Positions 18,901 through 26,493 of a DNA stretch of 64,000 bases are shown here, piece after piece. Made by a program: the position numbers and the translations under genes. Numbering within the stretch: position 1 is the first letter of the stretch; every line of letters starts with the position of its first letter. A model generated the notes under the pieces. It worked only from the letters and a program-made list of their open reading frames with translations, made no database searches and was not told the DNA's origin. Source of the DNA: Plebeiibacterium marinum (lineage in GTDB: Bacteria > Bacteroidota > Bacteroidia > Bacteroidales > Marinilabiliaceae); NCBI RefSeq assembly GCF_026013615.1, contig NZ_JAPDPI010000011.1, positions 1-64,000 of the forward strand, given 5' to 3'.

Positions 18901-19104
18901 AAAACAAACATCATTGAAAAAATGACTGTAGGTTTTGTTGCCAGAAACCTTTATACATGGTTCCCTGACGGACAAACCAGGTTCTCGGATCCTGAATTTA
19001 GAAATACTGATGAAGGAGATGACTCAAACGGTGTAGGTATTGGTGGTTACTTTACTTCTCCTCCTACCAGATCATTTGGTTTTAATGTGAATATTGAATT
19101 TTAA
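15979..19104 (+). CDS. SusC/RagA family TonB-dependent outer-membrane transporter (operon 2)
   Basis: A 1041-residue transporter with the same order as operon 1: signal peptide (MRKLALFLSMILFVGLQTM), carboxypeptidase-like domain (VSGKVVDDLGEAIPGVSIIVKGT), DEVVVTAMG, plug (LLRGMRSISGNNEALIVIDG, AAALYGSRAANGALIVVTKQG) and a barrel ending GFNVNIEF. The N-terminal 95 residues are nearly the same as in the 10676 protein, whereas plug and barrel are clearly different. The pair are paralogues sharing expression signals and signal peptide but probably not substrate. The gene is followed by its SusD within 15 nt. Confidence 0.95.
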   Translation: MRKLALFLSMILFVGLQTMSAQTKAVSGKVVDDLGEAIPGVSIIVKGTTIGTITRPDGTYNLNVPENAPAIIFTFVGMKMQEVPYTGQATINATLVSDTEDLDEVVVTAMGIVREKRTTTYQTEKVKSEELLVGQASKAAEGLTGKVAGLQINNQDNGVNPKKQILLRGMRSISGNNEALIVIDGSIVTSGAFNDLNPNDIESINILKGASAAALYGSRAANGALIVVTKQGQKGKKLTVGINHATSWESVAYMPDFQTEYGIGWDGEDNPVENTNWGARFDGVVKQIGPTFADGSYQAVPYAPIEDNLKDFYNTGVTNQTTAYLSGGDETSTFYLSLGRTDAEGIVPSDEYSRYTARVNVSKQIGSVKLSANTSFLTDETDVVGDKIGDQDRPLYWFVLNTPANIPLSEYSDWDNPESYGYADNYFNAYYQNPYWAIGTNRNVDETNRFVGNVSASWDIFDNINLTGRLGANNSWGNGKDWRAEQTYDATLQPYHSTVSSFVEDFEFQRDIYTTDVILSGDFNVATDVTLKAILGSSTYSYKYRESTLIAKNLSIPGFYDISNGTGQLEGKVDQSEKRTYGFYGDFTFGYKNWAFLTLTGRQDYTSTLSSDNNSYFYPAVGLSLVLTDAIEALKNNDVLSYAKLTLSNSTVYNDLNPYQINERYYKRTNSAGDVLNPFPYGSINGFDKSASAVDSDIKKEKLNTTEVGLNLGFFGSRINLDASYYHTKTTDLITYTTPSYTSGASGYLTNIGQLTGKGFELSLGGRVLNVGDFKWDLNVNFSTQTTTVDEIIDGVNEVALDSYTSGYGTYAVVGEAFPQIKAVSYVRHDGKVVVDSESGDPIVGEIENQGRTTPKYIYGLTTQFGYKGLKLSTTWDLRTDYVYYAQGLDAMEFTGRTEESVRANREDFVWPNSVYETSPGVYVDNTNVAITNGVGGFWRDKYGEINECYIRNASNLKVRELALSYDLPKSILSKTNIIEKMTVGFVARNLYTWFPDGQTRFSDPEFRNTDEGDDSNGVGIGGYFTSPPTRSFGFNVNIEF

Positions 19105-19118
19105 AAGGGATGATAGAT

Positions 19119-20576
19119 ATGAAAAAATTATTAATAATATTTTTTGTTTCGGTTCTTTTTGCATCATGTGATGATTTCCTGGATGTAAATGAAGACCCTA
19201 ACAATCCTACAGTAGTAACTCCTGAATTAGTATTGCCTGTTGCTCAGGTGTATACAGGTGAGTATGTGTTGGATTATGATATGGCTAACCACTTAGGTAA
19301 TATGTTAATGTATAACTGGAGTGAAACTTATGGATTTAGCTGGTATCAGGAAGAGTTTGATTACTTGGTGAGTACAACTTTTCATGATGATTTGTTTGAC
19401 GATGCGTATTTGTATTGTTTGAAACACTATAAAGATTTGTATGATCGTGAAGAAAAGTATAACAACTATCGCGCGATTTCAATGATCATGATGGCTTATC
19501 ATTTTCAAATGCTAGTTGATTTCTATGGAGATGTTCCTTATACAGAGGCTTTAGCCAGGGGTGGGAATCCCACACCTAAGTATGACCAGGCAGAGGCTGT
19601 TTATGATAGTATCATGATTCAACTTGATGATGCAATACAGTTAATTAACTCTGAATCTACAAGTGAAGTAGCTTTCGAATCTGTTGTTAATGATGTGATT
19701 TTTGATGGTGATATGAAAAAATGGAAACAGTTTGCAAATACCATCAAACTTCGTATTCTTGTTCGTGAGGCAAATGTTAAAGGTGATACCTATGTAACAG
19801 CAGAAATTGCAAAAATTACTGCCGAAGGATCAGGTTATATTACATCTGATGTTTTGGTAAATCCGGGTTACTTAAAAGAAACCAATAAGCAGAATCCGTT
19901 TTGGGATAGCTTTGGGGAAGATTCATCAGGAAATACAACCATGAATCATAATGCAACATGTGCTACTCAATTTATTATCGATTATTTGGTTAGTACCGGA
20001 GACCCACGAATTGATACATTATTTCAAAAGGGACCTGATAGTGAAACCCATTTAGGTGTTGAGCAGGGAGTTGTAAACCTGACAAGTGATTATGATCAGA
20101 CTCATGTGTCATTAATTGGAGCAGGGTTATTAAAAGGTTATGATGCTGGAGCACCTATATTTACTTTGGCAGAAAGTTATTTTAATCAGGCTGAGGCCGC
20201 ACTGAATGGTTTTGGAGGTAATGCAAAGGATTTGTATGAGAATGGCGTTAAAGCTTCATTTAGTTATTTGGGGACAGAAGGTGTAGAAGATTACCTGAGT
20301 CAAAACATAGCAAATGTTAGTTGGGATTATTCCAATAACAAATTGGAAGCGATTATTACTCAAAAGTGGTTAGGACTTATGGGTGTTAATGCAGAGCAAT
20401 CCTGGTTTGATTATACTCGTACTGGTTTTCCTTCAAATTTACCAATTTCTTTACAGGCAGATACTGAAGATAGACCAGTTAGGTTATTTTATCCTAATAG
20501 TGAAATTACAGGAAATACTAAAAATGTGCCAAGTCAGAAGGATGCATTTACTGATAAAATATTTTGGGCTGAATAA
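19119..20576 (+). CDS. SusD/RagB family surface lipoprotein (SusD-like, operon 2)
   Basis: A 485-residue lipoprotein (MKKLLIIFFVSVLFASCDD; cleavage before Cys). The ATG at 19119 is preferred over one at 19110 because it starts the signal peptide and has AAAAGGGA upstream. Features include FLDVNEDPNNPT after the lipobox, FYGDVPYTEALARGG, KKWKQFANTIKLRILVREANVKG and IITQKWLGLMGVNAEQSWFDYTRTGFPSN. The last of these is typical of the SusD-like subgroup with SusD_RagB C-terminal homology. It is the partner of the preceding SusC. Confidence 0.93.
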   Translation: MKKLLIIFFVSVLFASCDDFLDVNEDPNNPTVVTPELVLPVAQVYTGEYVLDYDMANHLGNMLMYNWSETYGFSWYQEEFDYLVSTTFHDDLFDDAYLYCLKHYKDLYDREEKYNNYRAISMIMMAYHFQMLVDFYGDVPYTEALARGGNPTPKYDQAEAVYDSIMIQLDDAIQLINSESTSEVAFESVVNDVIFDGDMKKWKQFANTIKLRILVREANVKGDTYVTAEIAKITAEGSGYITSDVLVNPGYLKETNKQNPFWDSFGEDSSGNTTMNHNATCATQFIIDYLVSTGDPRIDTLFQKGPDSETHLGVEQGVVNLTSDYDQTHVSLIGAGLLKGYDAGAPIFTLAESYFNQAEAALNGFGGNAKDLYENGVKASFSYLGTEGVEDYLSQNIANVSWDYSNNKLEAIITQKWLGLMGVNAEQSWFDYTRTGFPSNLPISLQADTEDRPVRLFYPNSEITGNTKNVPSQKDAFTDKIFWAE

Positions 20577-20588
20577 AAATTGTTAATT

Positions 20589-21464
20589 ATGAAGAGATTA
20601 AATTATATATTATTACTACTCCTGGGGGTGTGTTTATTTAGCTCTTGTGGAGATGGATTAGATCCGCTAGAAGGATTGGATGATACATTGACGATTGCTT
20701 CTTTTGAAAGCTATAGCGTTAATATGGGAGGAGAAGCCAATGGCTCAGAATATGATAAAGTTATCCAGGTTAAGGTTAATGGCCCTGGAATTATGGACTT
20801 AACAGAGGATGTTACTATGACTGTGGCTGCTGCTGATAATTCTACTGCAGTTGAAGGTCAACATTATAGAATTGAGAATAAGTCGATAACTTTAACTAGA
20901 TCAAATAATTATCAGGGGTTGATTGATATTGTTTTAATCACGGAAGGTAATACTCCTCCAATGGATGGTACTCCGGAATTTGATGATTATGTAGCACCTG
21001 TTTTATACCTTAATGCAGTAAGTGTGGTTGGAGGAGATAATACAGTAGCTACAGGTAAAACCGCAAAGATTACCTTGAACTTTACTCCGCCAAACCCATA
21101 TGCAGGTGAATATGATGTGGAGATGAGGTATTTCCATCCAAATGAAGGTGCTTATCCTGATAACTTGTATGGAGGGGTAAGAAATTATGTAAAAGAACTT
21201 ACTGCAATCACCGGAAGAAAATGTGAAACAGGTTTTGCTGTTTGGGGAGATTCTGACCTTTGTTGGATTACAATTAATGCAGATAATACAATTAGTTTTA
21301 TTGTAGATGATACTTGGCCTTCTGCTGTTAAGCTTGGTATTCCTGAAGATCCTTCAAAAGTCTCATATTTCGATCCTGAAACAGGAAAGATATACTTGTA
21401 TTACCATTATTCAGGTGCTGGAGGTAATAGGATTTTCTGGGAAGTATTTACTCCAAAGAATTAA
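20589..21464 (+). CDS. SusE-position surface lipoprotein, Ig/Calx-beta-like, unknown ligand
   Basis: A 291-residue lipoprotein (MKRLNYILLLLLGVCLFSSC). After the lipobox come an acidic spacer and a beta-rich region of about 130 residues resembling DUF4843/Calx-beta-type domains (VTMTVAAADNSTAVEGQHYRIENKSITL). A second beta domain follows, with aromatic residues (EYDVEMRYFHPNEG, KIYLYYHYSGAGGN). Position after SusD suggests a surface glycan- or peptide-binding accessory. No catalytic motif was seen. The frame opens upstream at a TTG (20580), but the ATG at 20589 starts the signal peptide. Confidence 0.75.
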   Translation: MKRLNYILLLLLGVCLFSSCGDGLDPLEGLDDTLTIASFESYSVNMGGEANGSEYDKVIQVKVNGPGIMDLTEDVTMTVAAADNSTAVEGQHYRIENKSITLTRSNNYQGLIDIVLITEGNTPPMDGTPEFDDYVAPVLYLNAVSVVGGDNTVATGKTAKITLNFTPPNPYAGEYDVEMRYFHPNEGAYPDNLYGGVRNYVKELTAITGRKCETGFAVWGDSDLCWITINADNTISFIVDDTWPSAVKLGIPEDPSKVSYFDPETGKIYLYYHYSGAGGNRIFWEVFTPKN

Positions 21465-21497
21465 TTAACGTAATTTGTTAGTTTAAAAATTTTTAAG

Positions 21498-22316
21498 ATG
21501 AAAAAATATAATAAAATATATATTTTATGTCTGGTTCTTGCATTGTTAGTTTTACCTGGTTGTTATGAGGATGAAGTAGCAGATGTAGTGAGCCCGGATG
21601 AATATCCAACGTATACGGTAACAAGTGATTATGATGGTGGTGAAATCAGAGAAGGTGATGTTATCAAGTATACCATCAAAATGGATAAGATGAGAACTTA
21701 TGCAACTCCCTTTGCTTTACATGTGATTGATGAGTCTGCTGATGATATAATAGAATTCGAAAATGTTACTATCCCTGCCTATTCAACAGAGGGTGTTATA
21801 GAAGTGACTTTTATAGATGACTTATTGCCATCAAATGAAGAGCAAACAATTAAGTATGAGGTGGGTTGTTTTTCTGATGCCGCCAAATATCTGCTTAATT
21901 CAAATTCTAAGGTAGTTTCTCAGGAACTTACTGTTAAAAACTACAATGACCCTTCAGGTTTAAGTATTATTGTAGGATGGGATAATGGTGACGATGATTG
22001 GGATTTAATGGTTGTAGATGAAGGTCAGAATGATGAATGGACTGGTTGGGCTGGTGCTACAGGTGCCAATCCTGAGCAAACATTATTGTTGAATGAAGAA
22101 GCTGACGGGGTTTATTATCTTGAGTTTGATCCATGGGATGTTCTTAATGATGTGGTAGAATTTGAGATTCTTATTGGTAAACCGGATCATACTGCTCAGT
22201 CATTTAGCTTTACATATGATGTAGAGGATGATGAAAGTTATGATAAAGGATGGGGTTATCGTGTTGTTAAGATTGAGAAGAGTGGAAGTTCCTATACTTG
22301 TACTGCTGTTGAGTAG
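21498..22316 (+). CDS. Surface lipoprotein of unknown function (operon 2, last gene)
   Basis: A 272-residue lipoprotein (signal ending LLVLPGC). It is strongly acidic with two beta-rich parts: residues about 30-150 resemble the Calx-beta/DUF4843 region of the preceding protein (VIKYTIKMDKMRTYATPFALHV). Residues about 155-272 form a domain with GWDNGDDDWDLMVVDEG and GWGYRVVKIEKSG, reminiscent of pre-peptidase-like C-terminal or DxxD metal-binding beta sandwiches. The ligand cannot be predicted. It is the last gene before the 58-bp 3' element, which begins 11 nt after the stop. Confidence 0.75.
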   Translation: MKKYNKIYILCLVLALLVLPGCYEDEVADVVSPDEYPTYTVTSDYDGGEIREGDVIKYTIKMDKMRTYATPFALHVIDESADDIIEFENVTIPAYSTEGVIEVTFIDDLLPSNEEQTIKYEVGCFSDAAKYLLNSNSKVVSQELTVKNYNDPSGLSIIVGWDNGDDDWDLMVVDEGQNDEWTGWAGATGANPEQTLLLNEEADGVYYLEFDPWDVLNDVVEFEILIGKPDHTAQSFSFTYDVEDDESYDKGWGYRVVKIEKSGSSYTCTAVE

Positions 22317-22326
22317 TGCATTTAAT

Positions 22327-22384
22327 AATAACAACTATTCCGTGGTGGGACACATAGATTAAAGGTTTAGTTGTGTGAGTGGGG
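22327..22384 (+). ncRNA. Conserved 58-bp 3' element, copy 2 (putative 3'-UTR sRNA)
   Basis: Identical over 58 bp to 15184-15241, including CGTGGTGGGACAC (22341-22353), CACATAGATTAAAGGTTTA (22351-22369) and TGTGAGT (22374-22380). It lies 11 nt after the operon 2 stop and directly before the terminator. The flanking coding sequences are unrelated, so the identity is not explained by a simple recent duplication of the whole operon. Confidence 0.6.
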
Positions 22385-22385
22385 A

Positions 22386-22418
22386 GGGCAGATCCAATAG
22401 GGTCTGCCCTTTATTTTT
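22386..22418 (+). terminator. Repeated terminator hairpin, copy 3 (end of operon 2)
   Basis: GGGCAGATCC (22386-22395), AATA loop, GGGTCTGCCC (22400-22409), then a T-rich tract. The stem is the same as in copies 1 and 2 and only the loop differs. Confidence 0.9.
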
Positions 22419-22426
22419 GCATAGAC

Positions 22427-23042
22427 CTGTCAGCGTTTTAAACCTGACAGTCATGGTGTATTCTTTTACTCCGCGCCCATCCTTATCCTATTCTGCTCCC
22501 AGGCAACTCCGTACCAACTTCGGCTTTTTGTCGACCTCTATTCGTCTCCTGTTCGCATGTATATGGTGAACCGTAGTCGAAGCTTACCCGAACACTTCCC
22601 GAACACATCCAGACTCTTTCCCGAAGCCGTACCGAAGAAACGTAGGAAAAAACCCGAAAAAAACCCGAATCCGGATAATTTTTTCAATTAACTCCCAGAA
22701 ACGTGACAATTTTTCGCATTAACTGCAAAAATCGTGATTATTGCCTTCTGTTGAACAAAATATTTGTAGGTGATTTTGGTAGTGTTGTGATGTATTCGGT
22801 TGATATATAAATGTATAGGCGATGTAAAAAGTAGCAGTAAAATTACTGCTATTTTCTGGATACTTTCTGAGCATTACTTTAGCATTAAACAATTATCAAT
22901 TAAAAGTTGAAAGTCTAACGTTGAAAGTAGAAAGTGATTTACAGCATTAAGTAAAAAGTTTAAAGTTAAATGTGATTTACAGATTTGACAATAAGCTGGA
23001 AGTCTATAACAAACTAGAATTGATAACTGATAATTGGTAATT
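22427..23042. repeat. Gene-free repeat-rich stretch
   Basis: Three things are visible. CTGTCAG/CTGACAG (22427-22433 and 22444-22450) is a degenerate inverted repeat. At 22480-22675 the motif CCCGAA/CCGAA recurs at least seven times, with TTCGG/TTCG on the other side. At 22906-22978 there are 7-mers of the type GTnnAAA (GTTGAAA, GTCTAAC, GTTGAAA, GTAGAAA, GTGATTT and, after a 10-nt break, GTAAAAA, GTTTAAA, GTTAAAT, GTGATTT). GATAACT, GATAATT, GGTAATT then follow at about 23022-23042. No gene is seen. Confidence 0.55.
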
Positions 23043-23127
23043 GAAAAAGAGTCGGCCGATGCATTGTTTAATCCGATCCATTCTGTTTTCTGATCAAAAG
23101 CAGGGTGGGTTACAAAAACTAGAAATC

Positions 23128-23766
23128 ATGGGAAAATATAATAGAGGAATAAACGGAGAATTTTTAGGGAAAATTGGCAGCACTGTAGGTAGCACATGGA
23201 AAGGGATAAGTTATATGAAAGCCTTACCAAAGCTGTCAAATAAAAAAGGTAGTGCCAGGCAAATTGCACAAAGAACCAAATTTAGGGTAGCAGCTAAGTT
23301 TTTGCAACCGTTGTATCCAGTGGTGGACGTAGGTTTTAGACAGCAAGATTTTAAACGCTCTCCAAAGAATGCGGCCTTATCCGAACTGATGAAATATGCT
23401 ATGACTGGTGAAAATCCTGACTTTAAGATTGACTTAAATAGTCTGGTGCTTTCGCTAGGATCTCTAAGACCCCCTTCAACAAAGGGTGTATCAATAGTAG
23501 ATGGTCAGATTATTTATACCTGGGGTGAGAATGAGAATGCAAAGGGTAAGTATGATTCAAACGGTGTTATTATTGTTGCCATAGCCGCAGGAGTATACCC
23601 TGAGTTTTCAATAAATGACTTTACCAGAGGCCAGGGGGCAGCGAGTTTATACTTGCCGGATGCACCAACAGGCGCAGAAATTCATTGCTACTTAGCCTTT
23701 ATGGCCAATGATGGGTCTATGCGTGTAAGCAACAGTATCCATGTAGGCACTGTAATAATGCCGTAG
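23128..23766 (+). CDS. DUF6266 family protein
   Basis: A 212-residue protein of unknown function. The N-terminus MGKYNRGINGEFLGKIGSTV followed by GSTWKGISYMKALPK is the signature of the Bacteroidota DUF6266 family. Next are a basic region (KKGSARQIAQRTKFRVAAKFLQP) and a C-terminal beta-rich half ending in HCYLAFMANDGSMRVSNSIHVG. No signal peptide or membrane segment. The frame extends upstream to 23041, but the family start is the ATG at 23128. A terminator follows. It sits alone in a low-density region rich in CCCGAA repeats. Confidence 0.8.
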   Translation: MGKYNRGINGEFLGKIGSTVGSTWKGISYMKALPKLSNKKGSARQIAQRTKFRVAAKFLQPLYPVVDVGFRQQDFKRSPKNAALSELMKYAMTGENPDFKIDLNSLVLSLGSLRPPSTKGVSIVDGQIIYTWGENENAKGKYDSNGVIIVAIAAGVYPEFSINDFTRGQGAASLYLPDAPTGAEIHCYLAFMANDGSMRVSNSIHVGTVIMP

Positions 23767-23818
23767 TTAGAAAAATAGATTTTTAGCAGGAATAAATATA
23801 TGGAAGTAGTCTTTTATT

Positions 23819-23856
23819 AATCCCGGGTGTTCATTAAAAGCATCCGGGATTTTTTG
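23819..23856 (+). terminator. Terminator after the DUF6266 gene
   Basis: An 11-bp stem AATCCCGGGTG/CATCCGGGATT (one G-U pair) with an 11-nt loop is followed by T's. Confidence 0.85.
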
Positions 23857-24036
23857 TGTTCTATCTAAATTATTTCGTTGGTCTAAAGTTTATATTACCA
23901 CCCCACTATCCCACCTTTCCTCCTTCCTACCTTTTTCATTCGAAAATGTTAACAGAAAGTTAAAAGTTTTGAATAGTTTGGGATAATAGCTAATTTAAAG
24001 ATGAATATAATTATTAACCTATAAAACCTCAACGTC

Positions 24037-25215
24037 ATGTTTGCAACTATTCATACCATTACAGATGATGTGATTTTCAGAAAATCGATCAACTGGAAAA
24101 ATACCAATATTAAAGACTCTATAAATATTGATTGCGAAAAAATGTACAACGGCATTGAGTCTAACTTTAATAAGCTGATAGGGAAGGGTTCTTTAAAGCA
24201 CGTGATTAAAAAAGCCCGGTGTTATATCGATAATTTACTTACAGTCAAGGAAAAATTAAGTGTAAAGCCATGGCATTTTCCAACAAACTTATCACCTGTA
24301 GAGTATCAGAGTTTTTTACAGGATACAAACTTTTATTTAATGATTTCTGGAGTTTTAATCAAAGCTTCGTTTATGTTTTCCGGTTTCTTATCCACTCTGA
24401 AAAACTATTCCGTCGTTAAACTATTGCCCAGGTTTTCGAGCCAGCCTCGTAAAGTTAATGAAGCGCTTGCCCGCTTGCGTTCGTATAAGTGGATAAAAAC
24501 GATTTCGTATTATGGAAACCATAATGCATTTTTAAATGCTTTAGATGAATATAAAGAGCTTATCAATAAGGTTCCCGGATCATCAATGTTGTTTCCTGTT
24601 GTAACCGAACTTTATAAGGATTTAAACAGGGAGCCGGTAACCCAACAGGAAGAAGAATACCTTACCGGAAAATTGATGGCTGTAAACAAAAGGTTAAGCG
24701 CTTGTTCTGATTTTAAGGAATGGTATAAGGTAAGACCCATAATACTTGCCGGACTCACCATGGCGGGAAATCACGAGTTTTACCGTTCAGCCTACATCAA
24801 TATTTTAAATGAGACTGTTGATGTTGACAATAGTGAAGTGATGCACGAAGAATTATGCTTTGTAAAGCACGAATATGAGGAAGCTAAATTGCTTTTAAAA
24901 CAGGAGAATTCGTTTGTGCCCAAAAGTGTAACCTATTTTAAGGAATTAGTTTATCAGGTTGCAAAGCTAAATAAAAAGAAAAGTTCCAGGTTTGATGGGT
25001 ATATTGAATGGACACATAACCCCAAGGAATTTGTAAAGAGTATTCATGCCGCAATAAGCAACGGTTATATTTCATTAAAAGGAAATACCGACATGAAACC
25101 CATATTGGAGTTTTTGTCGCAGTTTATAAAGGTTAAGAAGCAAAATAATAAAGGCTGCCTTACACGGAAGTCTCTGATTACCTATTTTAAACGCGCAAAT
25201 ACCGGCGACTTGTAG
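24037..25215 (+). CDS. Uncharacterised helical protein, possibly RteC-like
   Basis: A 392-residue, Lys-rich, mostly helical soluble protein without signal peptide. I do not recognise residues 1-190. The stretch YLTGKLMAVNKRLSACSDFKEWYKVR and the C-terminal IEWTHNPKEFVKSIHAAISNGYISLKGNTDMKPILEFLSQFIKVK resemble, in spacing of conserved positions, the RteC regulator domain of Bacteroides conjugative elements. In RteC a similar W-x-hydrophobic-N/S-K-x-x-hydrophobic stretch precedes a helical DNA-binding tail. This is a weak, memory-based match. If correct it would be an orphan regulator, because no conjugation gene or integrase lies in the window. Confidence 0.35.
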   Translation: MFATIHTITDDVIFRKSINWKNTNIKDSINIDCEKMYNGIESNFNKLIGKGSLKHVIKKARCYIDNLLTVKEKLSVKPWHFPTNLSPVEYQSFLQDTNFYLMISGVLIKASFMFSGFLSTLKNYSVVKLLPRFSSQPRKVNEALARLRSYKWIKTISYYGNHNAFLNALDEYKELINKVPGSSMLFPVVTELYKDLNREPVTQQEEEYLTGKLMAVNKRLSACSDFKEWYKVRPIILAGLTMAGNHEFYRSAYINILNETVDVDNSEVMHEELCFVKHEYEEAKLLLKQENSFVPKSVTYFKELVYQVAKLNKKKSSRFDGYIEWTHNPKEFVKSIHAAISNGYISLKGNTDMKPILEFLSQFIKVKKQNNKGCLTRKSLITYFKRANTGDL

Positions 25216-25538
25216 TGCTGTTTAGTATAATTAAAACCTATAGAGAGCAACAAGGGGGGTAAAAGTACTACGATATACTAATGATTGTTTTATCATATTG
25301 TTTGTGGATTTAAAAAGTCTAATGGTTTAGTTGTAGAGTATTATAGTAGGTTGTATTTGGTGTAGTATATTGAATAATAGATAGTAGAGAGTGGGTGAGT
25401 TGAGGGTGATTATTCTGGAACTTTTGTTTTATTTAAATAATTACGATAAAAAATTTGCAAAATATTTGTATAATCGAATAAAATGTTGCTTCTTTGTATT
25501 AACTCATAGTTTAGGGTTAGGTTTGGTTAAAGATTGGA
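25216..25538. other. Gene-free leader region upstream of the Uma2 gene
   Basis: AT-rich; a frame is open from 25391 into the Uma2 gene, but the translated part is hydrophobic and atypical and lies before the hairpin at 25539, so I treat it as non-coding. TTTG at 25454-25457 could be a -33 box, but the matching -7 box is poor. Confidence 0.4.
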
Positions 25539-25570
25539 AAGTCTCGCTGGTGCACCGGCGGGACTTTTTT
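25539..25570 (+). terminator. Strong hairpin with T-run upstream of the Uma2 gene
   Basis: A 13-bp stem, AAGTCTCGCTGGT (25539-25551) with 25554-25566 (two G-U pairs), is followed by a T-run. It lies 57 nt before the Uma2 ATG, so it ends a short upstream transcript or attenuates the gene. It is too far (over 300 nt) from the preceding gene to be its ordinary terminator. Confidence 0.75.
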
Positions 25571-25627
25571 CATTTATGGGTGTGGGTTTTTTTTATTATT
25601 TTTGGAATAACAATAAAACGTGTTGCC

Positions 25628-26212
25628 ATGATTACTTCTTTGTCGCAATTGGATTTAAATAAAAAGTATTCTTATGCGGAGTACCTTACCTGGCAGTTTC
25701 AGGAACATTTGGAGTTGATTAGAGGCCGTATTTTTAGGATGACACCTGCGCCAACAAGAAGGCATCAGAAAGCATCATTTAAATTGTCTCTTCAAATTGG
25801 AAATTATCTGAATAATAGGAGTTGTGAAGTATATACAGCCCCTTTTGATGTCAGGTTTCCAAAAGAAGGTGGTGATGATAATACTTATACTGTGGTGCAA
25901 CCTGATATTTGTGTTATTTGTGATAAATCAAAGCTGGATGACAGGGGCTGCGTTGGGGCTCCGGATTTTATTATTGAAATTTTATCACCAACAACAGGAG
26001 CCAAGGATGCAACCATAAAATTTGATTTGTACGAGGAGCAAGGGGTAAGGGAATATTGGATGGTTTATCCAGGTGAGCATTTGTTGGATGTATTTCTATT
26101 GGATGACAAGGGAAAATATCAATTTGTAAAAAAATATACTCAGGATGACAAAGTGAAGGTAAATGTGTTTGAGGATTTGTATGTTGATATGTCTGAGGTT
26201 TTTAAGGATTGA
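25628..26212 (+). CDS. Uma2 family (DUF820) putative restriction-endonuclease-fold protein
   Basis: A 194-residue PD-(D/E)XK-fold protein. Motifs: YAEYLTWQFQEHLELIRGRIFRM at the N-terminus, VVQPDICVICDKSKL (Asp), PDFIIEILSPTTGAKD (Glu, with the downstream KFDLYEEQGVREYWMVYP lysine/arginine region). These are the core of the Uma2 family, abundant in cyanobacteria and some Bacteroidota. Cellular role unknown; many are thought to be defence- or transposon-related nucleases. Start chosen at 25628, after the hairpin, where family similarity begins. Confidence 0.85.
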   Translation: MITSLSQLDLNKKYSYAEYLTWQFQEHLELIRGRIFRMTPAPTRRHQKASFKLSLQIGNYLNNRSCEVYTAPFDVRFPKEGGDDNTYTVVQPDICVICDKSKLDDRGCVGAPDFIIEILSPTTGAKDATIKFDLYEEQGVREYWMVYPGEHLLDVFLLDDKGKYQFVKKYTQDDKVKVNVFEDLYVDMSEVFKD

Positions 26213-26290
26213 GAATGGCTGTTAGGGCATTTTGCCTTTAGTGAATCTAACATCATCTGAAGATTATTGGTAATTTAATATTCTTGGTAA

Positions 26291-26382
26291 GGAACCGATC
26301 TTATGTACTTCTGATAAAGATCGGATTCTAATAGCTCTTCGCTCTTCGCTCTCAGCTCTCTGCTCTGTGCTCTTTGCTCTCA
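26291..26382. repeat. 42-bp-type palindromic element (38-bp variant) plus heptamer tract
   Basis: The core 26291-26328 runs GGAACCGATCTT ... AAGATCGGATTC (imperfect palindrome). It is followed at 26334-26382 by seven exact 7-mers of form GCTCTnn (GCTCTTC, GCTCTTC, GCTCTCA, GCTCTCT, GCTCTGT, GCTCTTT, GCTCTCA). It is the distal one of two units downstream of cobU. Confidence 0.75.
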
Positions 26383-26391
26383 GTATAATAA

Positions 26392-26482
26392 GGAACCGAT
26401 CTTACGTACAAGGCGCTAATAAAGATCGGATCCTAATAGCTCTCAGCTCTCCGCTATCGGCTATAAGCTAATAGCCCTCCGC
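26392..26482. repeat. 42-bp palindromic element plus heptamer tract at the cobU 3' end
   Basis: Core 26392-26433 (GGAACCGATCTT ... AAGATCGGATCC), then six 7-mers 26439-26480 (GCTCTCA, GCTCTCC, GCTATCG, GCTATAA, GCTAATA, GCCCTCC). Read along the cobU transcript, the order is stop codon, heptamers, palindrome. Confidence 0.8.
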
Positions 26483-26493
26483 AAAACAACCCC

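Noticed and set aside
22375-22569. 64-codon frame after the second SusC/D operon
   Set aside because: It overlaps the terminator hairpin and repeat DNA; no family features.
25391-25627. 79-codon N-terminal extension of the Uma2 gene
   Set aside because: It contains the strong hairpin at 25539-25570 and a hydrophobic low-quality translation; family similarity starts at the ATG at 25628.
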